From an uncultured Mycoplasmatota bacterium (GTDB taxonomy: Bacteria; Bacillota_I; Bacilli_A; RF39; UBA660), in the NCBI GenBank assembly GCA_900553835.1, contig USFF01000006.1, positions 1 through 56,803 of the forward strand: 56,803 nucleotides of DNA, read 5' to 3'. A program made the translations under genes and the position numbers. Below, piece after piece: positions 8,464 to 16,941 of this stretch. The notes below the pieces were generated by a model. That model had not been told where the DNA came from, made no database searches, and worked only from the letters and a program-made list of their open reading frames with translations. Numbering within the stretch: position 1 is the first letter of the stretch; each line of letters starts with the position of its first letter.

Positions 8464-9949
8464 AATTTTCGGGTTTCATTAGTGGGAATAGTATTACATC
8501 TCTTATTGATTCACTTTCAGTGAAGAACATTATTGTTCTGTCTATTCCATATCCAATACCGCCTGCTGGTGGCATACCATATTCTAGGGCTTCAACAAAG
8601 TCCATATCAATGTCATTTGCTTCTTCATTACCAAGTTCTTGTTCTTTTAATTGATTTTCAAATCTTTCAAGTTGATCAATTGGGTCGTTTAGTTCTGTAT
8701 AGGCATTTGCCATTTCTTTACCACCTATAAATAATTCGAATCTTTGTACGAATCTTGGATCTTTTGGATCTTTTTTTGTTAAAGGACTTATTTCAATTGG
8801 ATGTCCACATAGGAATGTAGGCTGGATTAGAGTTTCTTCTACATATTTTTCAAAGAATTTATTTACTATATGTCCAAATACTTTTTCGTGTTCTTCTAAT
8901 TCTATACCATGTTCTTCTGCTAGTTTTAACATTTCTTCATTTGTATAATTTTTAGTAAAATCTATACCAGTTTGTTCTTTTATTGCATCACACATTGTTA
9001 TTCTTTTAAAGTTTCCGCTTAAATTTATTTCGTTTCCTCTCCAGTTAAATGTTTCTTTATGAAAGACATTATTTGCTATTGTTTTGTAAAGGCTTTCAGT
9101 CATTTCCATCATACCTTCTAGGTCAGAATAAGCAAGATATGCTTCCATTGATGTGAATTCTGGGTTGTGTGTTGCATCCATACCTTCATTTCTGAATAAT
9201 CTTCCTATTTCATAAACTGCATCTAGTCCACCCACTAAAAGCCTTTTTAGGGGTAGTTCTAAAGCTATCCTTAAGTACATATCTAGGTCTTGTGCATTAT
9301 GGTGTGTTATAAATGGTCTTGCACTTGCACCTGTTAAAAGTGTGCTTAGTACAGGAGTTTCTACTTCCAAGAATCCTCGATTATCCATGAAATTTCTAAT
9401 ACATGTGATTATTTTTGATCTGTAGATTGCATTCCTTTTTGCTTCTTCATTCATTATTAAGTCAACATATCTTCTTCTATATCTTTCTTCTTTATCTTGA
9501 AGTCCATGGAATTTTTCAGGAAGAGGTTTTAGTGCTTTTACTAAATGAGTGTATTTTAAGCATTTTATAGTAACTTCTCCAGTTTGTGTTTTCATTACTT
9601 TACCTTCTATACCAACAATATCTCCTATGTCTGCTGATTTAAATAAAGTGTATGCATCTTCTCCAATATCATTTATAGAAATATATATTTGTATTTTTCC
9701 TGATTTGTCTTGAATAGTAAAGAATGATGCTTTACCCATTTTTCTTATAAACATTATTCTTCCTGCTACTTTTACTAGTATGTTTTCTTCTTCAAGTTCT
9801 TCGTGAGTTTTGTTTTCATATTTTTCTTTTAATTCTCCTGCTAGGGCAGTTCTATCATATCTGTCTCCGAATGGATCTAGTCCTAGTTCTTTTAATTTGT
9901 TTGCTTTTTCCCTTCTAACTAATTCTTGTTCTGTGAAATTTCTTTCCAT
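8462..9949 (-). CDS. lysS: lysyl-tRNA synthetase, class II
   Basis: This 495-residue protein has the normal LysS layout: an N-terminal OB-fold anticodon-binding domain (about 55-160) and a class II catalytic core. Motif 2 is seen in FRNEGMDATHNPEFTSMEAY, and motif 3 in GGIGYGIDRTIMFFTES near the C-terminus. It charges tRNA-Lys with lysine. The gene stands alone behind a T-box leader, so expression should rise when tRNA-Lys is uncharged. The ribosome-binding site AAGGAGAGG is strong. Confidence 0.97.
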   Translation of the reverse strand: MERNFTEQELVRREKANKLKELGLDPFGDRYDRTALAGELKEKYENKTHEELEEENILVKVAGRIMFIRKMGKASFFTIQDKSGKIQIYISINDIGEDAYTLFKSADIGDIVGIEGKVMKTQTGEVTIKCLKYTHLVKALKPLPEKFHGLQDKEERYRRRYVDLIMNEEAKRNAIYRSKIITCIRNFMDNRGFLEVETPVLSTLLTGASARPFITHHNAQDLDMYLRIALELPLKRLLVGGLDAVYEIGRLFRNEGMDATHNPEFTSMEAYLAYSDLEGMMEMTESLYKTIANNVFHKETFNWRGNEINLSGNFKRITMCDAIKEQTGIDFTKNYTNEEMLKLAEEHGIELEEHEKVFGHIVNKFFEKYVEETLIQPTFLCGHPIEISPLTKKDPKDPRFVQRFELFIGGKEMANAYTELNDPIDQLERFENQLKEQELGNEEANDIDMDFVEALEYGMPPAGGIGYGIDRTIMFFTESESIRDVILFPLMKPEN

Positions 9950-9969
9950 TATATTCCTCTCCTTCTAAA

Positions 9970-10183
9970 TAAAAAAGTTAATGATTAAAGGGGCGAACTA
10001 GTTCTCCGCGGTACCACCCTTTTTAATCATTAACTGATTATCTCTTATTTTTAACGGTATAAACCGGGCATAAGCCACTCAAAGGTTTTTATTCATAATA
10101 GCCTTATTGTTAACTTCCACCATACGTTAACTCTCTATAAACAGTGCTAATATTACTCGTCCTTCTCTTTGATTTATGAGGTT
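9970..10183 (-). promoter_or_regulatory. T-box riboswitch controlling lysS
   Basis: The minus strand carries the diagnostic T-box AAGGGTGGTACCGCGGAG (10005-10022). It is nested in a long terminator helix whose arms GTTAATGATTAAA (10022-10034) and its complement (9977-9989) precede a U run at about 9971-9976. Upstream lie stem I elements including GGTGGAAG. A likely specifier AAA (lysine) lies within the A run at 10086-10090. T-boxes read the charging state of the cognate tRNA; lysine specificity agrees with the downstream gene. Confidence 0.93.
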
Positions 10184-10212
10184 ATTGTACTATATTAATT
10201 ACTGTTTGTCAA
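10184..10212 (-). promoter_or_regulatory. promoter of the lysS T-box transcript
   Basis: TTGACA (10207-10212), a 17-bp spacer and TACAAT (10184-10189) on the minus strand form a near-perfect promoter immediately before the T-box leader. Confidence 0.85.
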
Positions 10213-10241
10213 GGTGTTAATATTAATATTTTTTAACTATA

Positions 10242-11219
10242 TTAATTTATTATTTTTTTTATTTCATTTATTATGTTTATAAATTCCTCTTCTGTTTTGG
10301 CCTGGCATATTTTATTTTTTATTTCTTTAGTTCCTGGTATTCCTTTTAAATACCATAACGCATGTGTTCTGATTTCTAGAAGAGCTGTTTTAACGTTAGT
10401 ATACTTTTTAAGTAAGTTATAGTGCTTTATTATCATGTTTATTTTTTCTACATCTGTTTGGTTATCTATTATATTATCGTTTTCTATATATTCTACACAT
10501 TGTTTTATGAACCATGGATTACCAAGGGTTGCTCTTCCAATCATTACTGCGTCACACTTTGTTTCTTCAAGCATTCTTTTTGCATCATATATTGTATTTA
10601 TATCTCCGTTACCAATAACTGGTATTCTAACATTTTCTTTAACTTTTTTTATAATGTTCCAATCTGCTTTACCAGAGTATCCTTGACTTCTAGTTCTTGC
10701 ATGTATAGCTATAGCAGAAGCACCAGCTTCTTCTATTTTTTTTGCAACTTGTTCTGCATTTATGTGTTCGTTATCCCATCCACTTCTTATTTTAACTGTG
10801 ATAGGTGTGCTTGTGTTTTTCACTACATTTGAAACTATTTCATATATTTTGTTTGGGTCTTTTAGTAAGGCACTTCCTGCTTGACTTTTTATTGCTACTT
10901 TAGGAACGGGACAACCCATGTTTATGTCTATTATATCTGGATGAAAGTTTTCTTCAATATATTTTGCTGCATTTACGAAAGAAGAAGTGTCACTTCCGAA
11001 TATTTGAATACTAATAGGCCTTTCTGTTTCTTCAAAGTTTATTAAGTCTATTGTTTTCTTTCCATTATATTTAATTCCTAAAGTACTAATCATTTCAGAG
11101 TATATTAAACCAGCACCCATTTCTTTTATAATTTGTCGGTAACTAATATTAGATACTCCTGCCATAGGCGCAAAAACAATTCTATTTTTAATTTCTATAT
11201 CTTTTATTTTCCATGTCAT
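10242..11219 (-). CDS. dusB: tRNA-dihydrouridine synthase (DusB type)
   Basis: This 325-residue flavoenzyme reduces uridines in tRNA D-loops. It has the TIM-barrel start IVFAPMAGVSN (FMN binding), the catalytic Cys103 in DINMGCPVPKV, the KIRSGW strand, and VIGNGDI for FMN phosphate binding. Residues 240-325 form the helical C-terminal domain. The family start fits the ATG at 11219. There is no ribosome-binding site, and TATAAT at 11226-11231 lies only six bases upstream, which suggests a leaderless transcript. Confidence 0.93.
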   Translation of the reverse strand: MTWKIKDIEIKNRIVFAPMAGVSNISYRQIIKEMGAGLIYSEMISTLGIKYNGKKTIDLINFEETERPISIQIFGSDTSSFVNAAKYIEENFHPDIIDINMGCPVPKVAIKSQAGSALLKDPNKIYEIVSNVVKNTSTPITVKIRSGWDNEHINAEQVAKKIEEAGASAIAIHARTRSQGYSGKADWNIIKKVKENVRIPVIGNGDINTIYDAKRMLEETKCDAVMIGRATLGNPWFIKQCVEYIENDNIIDNQTDVEKINMIIKHYNLLKKYTNVKTALLEIRTHALWYLKGIPGTKEIKNKICQAKTEEEFINIINEIKKIIN

Positions 11220-11242
11220 GCTTATATTATAATTTATTTAGT

Positions 11243-11272
11243 AAAAAAAAGAAAGTACTATTCGGTACTTTC
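11243..11272 (-). terminator. terminator of the repeat-bearing surface gene
   Basis: GAAAGTAC (11251-11258), a six-base loop and GTACTTTC (11265-11272) with an eight-base U run (11243-11250) on the minus strand. The stem includes the stop codon of the upstream gene and separates it from dusB. Confidence 0.85.
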
Positions 11273-12367
11273 AGGTTGTAATGTTAGTTTACAAGTTAAA
11301 TCTTTTTTAACTTCTATTATTTTTAATACTCCAGTTTGGAAATTATATATTATGTTTTTATCGTTTCCACAGTCAAGTGTAGCACCTGTTAATTTATATC
11401 CACTGTTGGCACTTACACCAAATGTTACTGTTCCACCATCATTAGCCATTTGAGGACTACTATAACTGTTTAATAGTGTTCCATTTATTACTTCTAAGTT
11501 AACTGCATGTTTAAGTGGTTTAAATTGTACTGTGCAGTATGTATTATTTGATAATGCTTTTATTGTAAGTTCTCCATTTATATATTCTGCTTTTTGACCA
11601 TTTGTACAATCGACTTCATCAAATACATAATTTTCAGAAGGGGTTATTTCAAATGTAACTGTTCCACCATAATTAGCACTTTGTGTTTTGAGTGTGCTTG
11701 AACCATTAGATACATTTATTTCTGCTGTAAAATCATTTATCTTAAATGATACAGTACAAACATCATCATATAGTACATTTGAAAGTGTTAAATCTTTTGT
11801 TTCCTCATTAAAGTTAGAATTTATTAAATCAATAAGTGAATTTTCACTTTGCTTTTTATTACATTCTATTTTGTCAAATTTATATCCCTCTGTAGGTACT
11901 AGTTTTATTATTTTGTTTTTTTCTTTTTCAATTAAGAATTTTTCTGTATTATTATTACTTGGTAATTTAGCATTAATTGTATTAATTGTTACTTCATGTA
12001 AGTTTTTAGTAAAGTATAGTCTACATGTAGTATCTGCTGTTAATACAGGAGTAAACTCCCAATTTTCATTATCCCATGAACCTATTACTTCATTAGTACA
12101 ATTATACTTATCAAAGCTATATAATTCTTTTTCTTCAACTACACCTTCAAATTCTTCACTATTAAATTTTACTATTTGCTGGGTAACAGGAGTTGTTACT
12201 TCCTCTTCATCTATATAGTATTTGTAAGTTACTTTATAGTCACCTTTGTTATTGTTTGGCTTTTCTTCTTTGTTTAAACTATTTAATAGTCCGATTATAC
12301 CACATGCTAGAGATATAATTAAAAGAACTACTATTATGTATATTATTCCGTTTGATTTTTTTTTCAT
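11258..12367 (-). CDS. membrane-anchored protein with four Cys-containing InlB-like repeats
   Basis: An N-terminal membrane helix (about 7-29) is followed by four beta-rich repeats of 70-90 residues. Each repeat has the pattern of a glycine-containing strand (GGTVTFEITPSENYVFDEVDC), an acidic Cys, and an ending such as TYCTVQF, CTVSF or CRLYF. This resembles the bacterial InlB/Listeria-Bacteroides repeat class of surface proteins; the paired cysteines could form disulfides. The start is placed at 12367, because an upstream in-frame GTG at 12379 is part of the GTGGAGG ribosome-binding site. Likely an extracellular adhesin-like protein; function is unknown. Confidence 0.75.
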   Translation of the reverse strand: MKKKSNGIIYIIVVLLIISLACGIIGLLNSLNKEEKPNNNKGDYKVTYKYYIDEEEVTTPVTQQIVKFNSEEFEGVVEEKELYSFDKYNCTNEVIGSWDNENWEFTPVLTADTTCRLYFTKNLHEVTINTINAKLPSNNNTEKFLIEKEKNKIIKLVPTEGYKFDKIECNKKQSENSLIDLINSNFNEETKDLTLSNVLYDDVCTVSFKINDFTAEINVSNGSSTLKTQSANYGGTVTFEITPSENYVFDEVDCTNGQKAEYINGELTIKALSNNTYCTVQFKPLKHAVNLEVINGTLLNSYSSPQMANDGGTVTFGVSANSGYKLTGATLDCGNDKNIIYNFQTGVLKIIEVKKDLTCKLTLQPESTE

Positions 12368-12499
12368 TTTTTCCTCCACTTTATTATTCTTCTACCTAAT
12401 ATAATTTTAATATTTTATGATTTATTTGTCAATATTAAGTTTTTTTGTCTTTTATAGTTAATTTTATGACAAAAATGTGCTTTTTTATGCATTTTTGAC

Positions 12500-12529
12500 T
12501 TGATTTTATCATCAATTCTATTGTATAAT
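12500..12529 (+). promoter_or_regulatory. promoter of rplM-rpsI
   Basis: TTGATT (12500-12505), an 18-bp spacer and TATAAT (12524-12529) lie about 90 bases before rplM. Confidence 0.7.
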
Positions 12530-12553
12530 TGTACCTGGTACATTTTAAAAGTT

Positions 12554-12593
12554 ATCTTTTTATATGGATGTGGGAAGTCTTATATGAAAAGGT
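12554..12593 (+). promoter_or_regulatory. L13 ribosomal-protein leader
   Basis: ATCTTTTTATAT (12554-12565) pairs over 12 positions (two G-U) with ATATGAAAAGGT (12582-12593), enclosing GGATGTGGGAAGTCTT. Position and shape fit the L13 leader known before rplM in Bacillota, thought to mediate autoregulation by L13. Confidence 0.65.
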
Positions 12594-12615
12594 AGAAATT
12601 TAGAAGGAGAATATT

Positions 12616-13044
12616 ATGAAAACATTTATGTTAAGAAAAGAAGATGTTAACACTAAATTTTATGTTATTGATGCTAAAGATGTAACTTTAGGTAAAGTTG
12701 CAACTACAGCTGCACATATTTTACGTGGAAAACATAAAGTAACTTTCACACCTCATGTAAATTGTGGGGATGCAGTTATTATAGTAAATGCTGGTAAAGT
12801 TAATCTTACTGGTGACAAATTAAATAAGAAAGTATATTACAATCATAGTGGATATCCAGGTGGTTTAAGAGAAAGAACTGCTAAAGTTATGAAAGAAAAA
12901 TATCCAGTAGAAATGGTTGAAAGAGCTGTTAAAGGAATGCTTCCTAAAAATAGACTTGGTAGACAAATGTATAGGAAATTATTTGTTTATGAAGGAGAAA
13001 ATCATAATCATGAAGCTCAAAAACCTGAAAAGATAGAATTATAG
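12616..13044 (+). CDS. rplM: 50S ribosomal protein L13
   Basis: This 142-residue protein has the normal L13 length and landmarks: FYVIDAKDVTLGKVAT near residue 17, GKHKVTFTPHVNCGD, YNHSGYPGGL and RAVKGMLPKNRLG. L13 is an early 23S rRNA-binding assembly protein. A GGAG site precedes the ATG. It forms the standard rplM-rpsI pair under its own leader. Confidence 0.97.
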   Translation: MKTFMLRKEDVNTKFYVIDAKDVTLGKVATTAAHILRGKHKVTFTPHVNCGDAVIIVNAGKVNLTGDKLNKKVYYNHSGYPGGLRERTAKVMKEKYPVEMVERAVKGMLPKNRLGRQMYRKLFVYEGENHNHEAQKPEKIEL

Positions 13045-13053
13045 GAGGAACTT

Positions 13054-13452
13054 ATGGCAGATAAAAAAGTTTATACAGCTACAGGAAGAAGAAAAAGAAG
13101 TGTAGCTCAAGTAAGTATGAAAAGTGGTAAAGGTAATATTGTTGTTAATGGAGTACCTGTTAATGAATATATGCCTTATGAAACTTTAGTTATGGATTTA
13201 AAACAACCTTTAGAATTAACTGGAACACTTGATAGTTTTGATATTGATGTTACTGTTAAAGGTGGAGGTTTCAGTGGTCAAACTGGTGCTATTAGACTTG
13301 GAATTGCAAGAGCACTTTTAGAAGTTAATAGTGAAGGTTATAGACCTACACTTAAAGGTGCTGGTATGATTACTAGGGATGCTAGAATTAAGGAACGTAA
13401 GAAATACGGTCTTAAGAAAGCAAGAAGAGCACCACAATTTAGTAAGAGATAG
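13054..13452 (+). CDS. rpsI: 30S ribosomal protein S9
   Basis: This 132-residue protein has the S9 start YTATGRRKRSVAQV and the conserved ending KKARRAPQFSKR, whose Lys-Arg tail reaches the ribosomal P site. Nine bases separate it from rplM, with an AGGAGG site. A terminator follows directly. Confidence 0.97.
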   Translation: MADKKVYTATGRRKRSVAQVSMKSGKGNIVVNGVPVNEYMPYETLVMDLKQPLELTGTLDSFDIDVTVKGGGFSGQTGAIRLGIARALLEVNSEGYRPTLKGAGMITRDARIKERKKYGLKKARRAPQFSKR

Positions 13453-13453
13453 T

Positions 13454-13486
13454 AAAAAATACTTTGCAAATTGCAAAGTGTTTTTT
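13454..13486 (+). terminator. terminator of rplM-rpsI
   Basis: ACTTTGCAA (13461-13469) and TTGCAAAGT (13471-13479), flanked by an A run and a six-base T run (13481-13486). Confidence 0.85.
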
Positions 13487-13487
13487 C

Positions 13488-13516
13488 TTGTTAATTTATT
13501 TAATTTTTGCTATACT
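13488..13516 (+). promoter_or_regulatory. promoter of the CAT-like gene
   Basis: TTGTTA (13488-13493), a 17-bp spacer and TATACT (13511-13516) lie just after the rpsI terminator and 17 bases before the start codon. Confidence 0.65.
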
Positions 13517-13532
13517 TGTACTGAGGTTAGTT

Positions 13533-14171
13533 ATGAAGGAAGTAGATATTTTAAATCTAGATAGAAAGAAAATTTATGAGTGGTTTGATAGTTTTAGTAA
13601 TCCTACTTATGGAATAAATGTTAGAATAGATGTTAGTAATGTAGTTAATTATTCTAAAGATAATAATTTGTCTTTCTTTATTGTTTTTTTGTATTTAATT
13701 ACTAAGAGTATGAATGAAGTTAAAGAAATGAGAATGAGATTTGTTAATGATAAACCTGTCATTTTTGATAAAATAAATCCTGCTGTTACTGTTATGACAA
13801 GGAATGAAGTTTTTGAAAATGTAAATCTTATTTATTATGAAGAATTTGATAAGTTTTATAATGAAAGTAAGAAACTTATTGATATTGCTAAGAATGAAGA
13901 AGTTTTAAAGGATACGGATTATAATGAAAGTAAAAGATGGGACTACTTTTATATTACATCACTACCTTGGATAGATTTTAATTCAGTTACTCATCCTATA
14001 CCAGAAGATAAATCGAGTTTAAGTGTTCCTAGAATATGCTGGGGGAGGTATACTTTAGAAAATAATAGGTATATGATGTCTCTTAATATAACAGTTAGTC
14101 ATACTTTTGTTGATGGTTTTCATTTAGCTAAAGTTTTTAATAATTTAGAAAAAAATATGGAGATGTTATAG
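13533..14171 (+). CDS. chloramphenicol acetyltransferase-like protein
   Basis: This 212-residue protein matches type A chloramphenicol acetyltransferases. It has the SLPWIDF segment and the C-terminal motif SHTFVDGFH, which keeps the catalytic His (residue 190) and structural Asp (194) of HxxxDG. CAT enzymes are trimers that acetylate chloramphenicol with acetyl-CoA; chromosomal relatives often have other or unknown acceptors, so resistance cannot be assumed. The start is at 13533, after GAGG; an in-frame upstream ATG at 13464 lies inside the rpsI terminator and was rejected. Confidence 0.85.
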   Translation: MKEVDILNLDRKKIYEWFDSFSNPTYGINVRIDVSNVVNYSKDNNLSFFIVFLYLITKSMNEVKEMRMRFVNDKPVIFDKINPAVTVMTRNEVFENVNLIYYEEFDKFYNESKKLIDIAKNEEVLKDTDYNESKRWDYFYITSLPWIDFNSVTHPIPEDKSSLSVPRICWGRYTLENNRYMMSLNITVSHTFVDGFHLAKVFNNLEKNMEML

Positions 14172-14188
14172 AAATAAGTTTTTTTAAT

Positions 14189-14218
14189 TTGCTAAGTTTT
14201 AAATAAATGTGATAGAAT
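14189..14218 (+). promoter_or_regulatory. promoter of the PspC-domain gene
   Basis: TTGCTA (14189-14194), an 18-bp spacer and TAGAAT (14213-14218). Confidence 0.5.
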
Positions 14219-14241
14219 TAGATTAGAAAGAAGGAAGTATT

Positions 14242-14436
14242 ATGAAGAAAATTAATAGAAAACATTTACATAGAGTTAGTGATGGAAAGATGATATGTGG
14301 GGTATGTTCAGGCTTAGCTGAATATTTTGATATTGATGTAGTTTTAGTCAGGGTGATATGGGTATTTGCATCTTTATGGGCAGGATCTGGATTACTTGCA
14401 TATTTTATTTGTGCTTTAATAATGCCTTCTGAATAA
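14242..14436 (+). CDS. PspC-domain membrane protein
   Basis: This 64-residue protein is a stand-alone PspC domain: a basic start, ICGVCSGLAEYFDIDVVLVRV, one or two membrane segments and the closing CALIMP motif. In proteobacteria PspC belongs to the phage-shock response. Stand-alone versions in Bacillota are presumed envelope-stress proteins. It has its own promoter and an AGAAGGAAG ribosome-binding site. Confidence 0.88.
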   Translation: MKKINRKHLHRVSDGKMICGVCSGLAEYFDIDVVLVRVIWVFASLWAGSGLLAYFICALIMPSE

Positions 14437-14507
14437 AAAAAGAAAAGTTTGTGAAAATAGTGGAAGAATGTTTTTGTTTATGATACAATTACACTAGGTG
14501 ATTGAGA

Positions 14508-15440
14508 GTGACAGCAAAAGTTTTTAAAACAATAGATGAACAAATTGAAATTTTAAAAGGTAAAGGTTTAATTATATGTGATGTAGATTATGCTAAGGAA
14601 GTTCTTTTAAGAGAAAATTATTTCTTTATTATGGGATATAGACATGTTTTTCTTAAAAAAGATTCTTCTAGAAAATTCATAGATGGAACAACATTTGAAG
14701 AAGTATATAGTTTGTTTGTTTTCGATAGAATGTTTAGAAATATTATATTTAAAAATATTTTAATAGTTGAAAATAACTATAAGTCTATTTTGAGTTATAC
14801 TTTAAGTAAGAGTTATGGTTATAAAGAAAAAGATTATTTAAATGTAAGTAATTTTGATGATGATAAGGAAAAGATAAGACAAATAAATGATTTAATTAGA
14901 AAGATTAAAAGACAATTTAGAGTTAATGGTAAACAACATGGTGCGACTAGTCACTATATGGATAATTATGGGTATATTCCTTTATGGATAGGAATTAAAG
15001 TAATTAGTTTTGGTCTTATGAGTGAGATGTATAGTATTCTTAAATATGGAGATAAGGAAAGCGTTGCTAATATTTATAAAGTTCTTCCAGAAGAGTTGGA
15101 AGTTTATTTACCAATACTAGCAAATTATAGGAATTTGTGTGCTCATGAGGATATTGTGTTTGATCATTTTACACAAAGAGAAATACCTGATACAAAGTAT
15201 CATAGTATTTTAAATATTGATAAGAATATTGATGGGTATACTAATGGTAAGAATGATATTTTTGCTCTGATAATTATTCTTAAAAGGTTACTTACTGATG
15301 TTGATTTTAAGATGATGATGAATGAAATTAATTATGAACTTGATAGATTATCTGGTAAAATTTCAAGTATTAAAATAGAAGATGTTACTGAAAGAATGGG
15401 ATTCCCTCTCAATTATAAAGATATTATGTATATTGAATAG
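14508..15440 (+). CDS. Abi-family HEPN protein (AbiD/AbiF-like)
   Basis: This protein of about 310 residues begins KVFKTIDEQIEILKGKGLII and has RENYFFIMGYRHVF, matching the Abi_2 family of abortive-infection proteins. Near residues 208-213 it carries RNLCAH, the RNxxxH motif of HEPN ribonucleases. The start is taken as GTG at 14508 because AGGTG at 14496-14500 is spaced seven bases from it; a TTG at 14502 is too close. The htrA ribosome-binding site overlaps its stop codon region, so the two form an operon. RNase activity is inferred from the motif. Confidence 0.82.
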   Translation: MTAKVFKTIDEQIEILKGKGLIICDVDYAKEVLLRENYFFIMGYRHVFLKKDSSRKFIDGTTFEEVYSLFVFDRMFRNIIFKNILIVENNYKSILSYTLSKSYGYKEKDYLNVSNFDDDKEKIRQINDLIRKIKRQFRVNGKQHGATSHYMDNYGYIPLWIGIKVISFGLMSEMYSILKYGDKESVANIYKVLPEELEVYLPILANYRNLCAHEDIVFDHFTQREIPDTKYHSILNIDKNIDGYTNGKNDIFALIIILKRLLTDVDFKMMMNEINYELDRLSGKISSIKIEDVTERMGFPLNYKDIMYIE

Positions 15441-15448
15441 GAGGTAAA

Positions 15449-16525
15449 ATGAGAAGAATTTTAAGTTATGTTTTGACTGTTTTAGTGAGTGTGATGGTTA
15501 GTGTAGGTGGTATTTATTTATTGATGCACTATTACCCTAATGAAGTTGTTAAGACTATTACTGAAAAGAATGTAAATATTACTGATACAGGAATTAGCGA
15601 GTCTGTTTCTAAAGTAGAGGATTCAGTTGTAGTTGTGCAGACTTATAACAAAAATACTTTAATTGGTACAGGTACTGGATTTGTTTATGATACTGATGGT
15701 AAGAATGCTTATATTATGACTAATCATCATGTGATTGATGGTGCTAAAACTATAAAGATAACATTTAATAATAATAGTGAAACTACTGCTGAGGTAGTAG
15801 GAAGTGATGAATATGCTGATATTGCTGTTTTAAAAGTAGATAAAGATAGCGTTTTGGGTGTTGCAACAATTGGAAAAAGTAGTGATGTTAAAGTAGGAGA
15901 TACTGTTTTTACTATTGGTAGTCCAATGGGAATAGATTTTAAAGGTACTGTTACAAAAGGTATTTTAAGTGGAAAAGATAGACTCGTTAGTGTGAGTGTT
16001 AATGGTTCAAGTGCTGACTGGATAATGAATGTTATGCAAACGGATGCAGCTATTAATCCAGGTAACAGTGGTGGTCCTCTTTGTAATATTAATGGAGAAG
16101 TCATTGGAATTAATAGTATGAAAGTGGTTCAAACCACTATTGAGGGTATTGGATTTGCTATTCCTATTGAAGATGCAGTTATGTATGCTGAAAGTATTAG
16201 AGAAAATGGAAAAATTACTAGACCTTATATAGGTGTTAGTATGATTAATGCAAGTAATACAATGCAATTATATTATGCTAATATTAGACTTGATGAAGAT
16301 CTTACTGAAGGTGTAGTGGTTGTGGAAGTTGAAAAGGGTAGTCCTGCAAGTAAGGCTGGTCTTAAAGCAAAAGATGTTATTGTAAAGGTTGGAGATAATA
16401 AAGTAAGCGATATTGCAGAATTTAGGTATAGGCTTTATAGTCATGAAGTAGGAAGTACAATCAAACTTACAATAAATAGAGATGGTAAAGAAAAAGTTGT
16501 TGAAGTAAAACTAGCTAGTAACTAG
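15449..16525 (+). CDS. htrA: HtrA/DegP-type serine protease with PDZ domain
   Basis: An N-terminal membrane anchor (about 4-25) precedes a trypsin-like domain with catalytic His94 (MTNHHV), Asp124 (YADIAVL) and Ser207 (NPGNSGGP). A single PDZ domain follows (about 265-355). Such proteases remove misfolded proteins at the outer face of the membrane. It lies eight bases after the Abi/HEPN gene, with GGAGG inside the junction. Bacillota HtrA genes are usually controlled by envelope-stress systems; no such site is evident here. Confidence 0.93.
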   Translation: MRRILSYVLTVLVSVMVSVGGIYLLMHYYPNEVVKTITEKNVNITDTGISESVSKVEDSVVVVQTYNKNTLIGTGTGFVYDTDGKNAYIMTNHHVIDGAKTIKITFNNNSETTAEVVGSDEYADIAVLKVDKDSVLGVATIGKSSDVKVGDTVFTIGSPMGIDFKGTVTKGILSGKDRLVSVSVNGSSADWIMNVMQTDAAINPGNSGGPLCNINGEVIGINSMKVVQTTIEGIGFAIPIEDAVMYAESIRENGKITRPYIGVSMINASNTMQLYYANIRLDEDLTEGVVVVEVEKGSPASKAGLKAKDVIVKVGDNKVSDIAEFRYRLYSHEVGSTIKLTINRDGKEKVVEVKLASN

Positions 16526-16538
16526 TTTTATTTTTTTA
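16507..16538 (+). terminator. terminator of abi-htrA
   Basis: AAAACTAG (16507-16514), a seven-base loop and CTAGTTTT (16522-16529) followed by a T run; the htrA stop codon is inside the stem. Confidence 0.65.
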
Positions 16539-16594
16539 ATAAATTTATGTTAAAAAATAATGAATGATTATTTACCTAAGTAATGAATAAAATA

Positions 16595-16623
16595 TTAAAG
16601 GATAGCGGGTAGCTATCCTTTAA
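16595..16623. terminator. terminator of the second XRE gene
   Basis: TTAAAGGATAGC (16595-16606), loop GGGTA and the complement GCTATCCTTTAA (16612-16623), a perfect 12-bp stem overlapping the stop codon of the minus-strand XRE gene. Confidence 0.75.
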
Positions 16624-16828
16624 CTTTATCTTTTGGTTCATATTTTAATATGTAATCTATACTAACTTTATAAAAGTCTGCTAATTTTACTAAAAATTCT
16701 CCGGTAACTTCTGCTTCTTCATTTTCAACTCTGCTATATTGTTGCTGAGATAAACCTAGTACTTTTGCAACTTCTCTTTGTGGTAAATCTTTGTCTTCTC
16801 TTAAATCCCTAATTCTATATTTTAACAT
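16613..16828 (-). CDS. XRE-family repressor
   Basis: This 71-residue protein is a Cro/C1-type helix-turn-helix: LPQREVAKVLGLSQQQYSRVE is the DNA-binding unit, followed by the usual LVKLADFYKVSIDYIL. It is divergent from the large surface-protein gene. Three matched 15-bp sites between them make it the obvious regulator of both genes. Its minus-strand -10 reads TGAGATAAT, as for the XRE gene at 38475. Confidence 0.92.
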   Translation of the reverse strand: MLKYRIRDLREDKDLPQREVAKVLGLSQQQYSRVENEEAEVTGEFLVKLADFYKVSIDYILKYEPKDKVKG

Positions 16829-16857
16829 TATGTTTCACCTTATAAAAATTATCTCAT

Positions 16858-16928
16858 ACTCATAAAACGAGTATTGACATTTACTCACTTTTCGAGTAAA
16901 CTAGATTTATAATACTCATAATACGAGT
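16858..16928 (+). promoter_or_regulatory. three XRE operators around the surface-protein promoter
   Basis: Three sites share ACTCAnnnnnCGAGT: 16858-16872, 16883-16897 and 16914-16928, each a 4-7-4 inverted repeat. TTGACA (16874-16879), a 17-bp spacer and TAAACT (16897-16902) form a promoter whose spacer is filled by the middle operator. The first operator also lies over the divergent repressor promoter. The pattern suggests a tightly repressed, self-regulated switch. Confidence 0.85.
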
Positions 16929-16941
16929 AGGTGGTGTTGTT

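Noticed and set aside
13464..13532. Earlier in-frame start for the CAT-like gene
   Set aside because: It lies within the rpsI terminator and upstream of the promoter; the added 23 residues are not part of the family.
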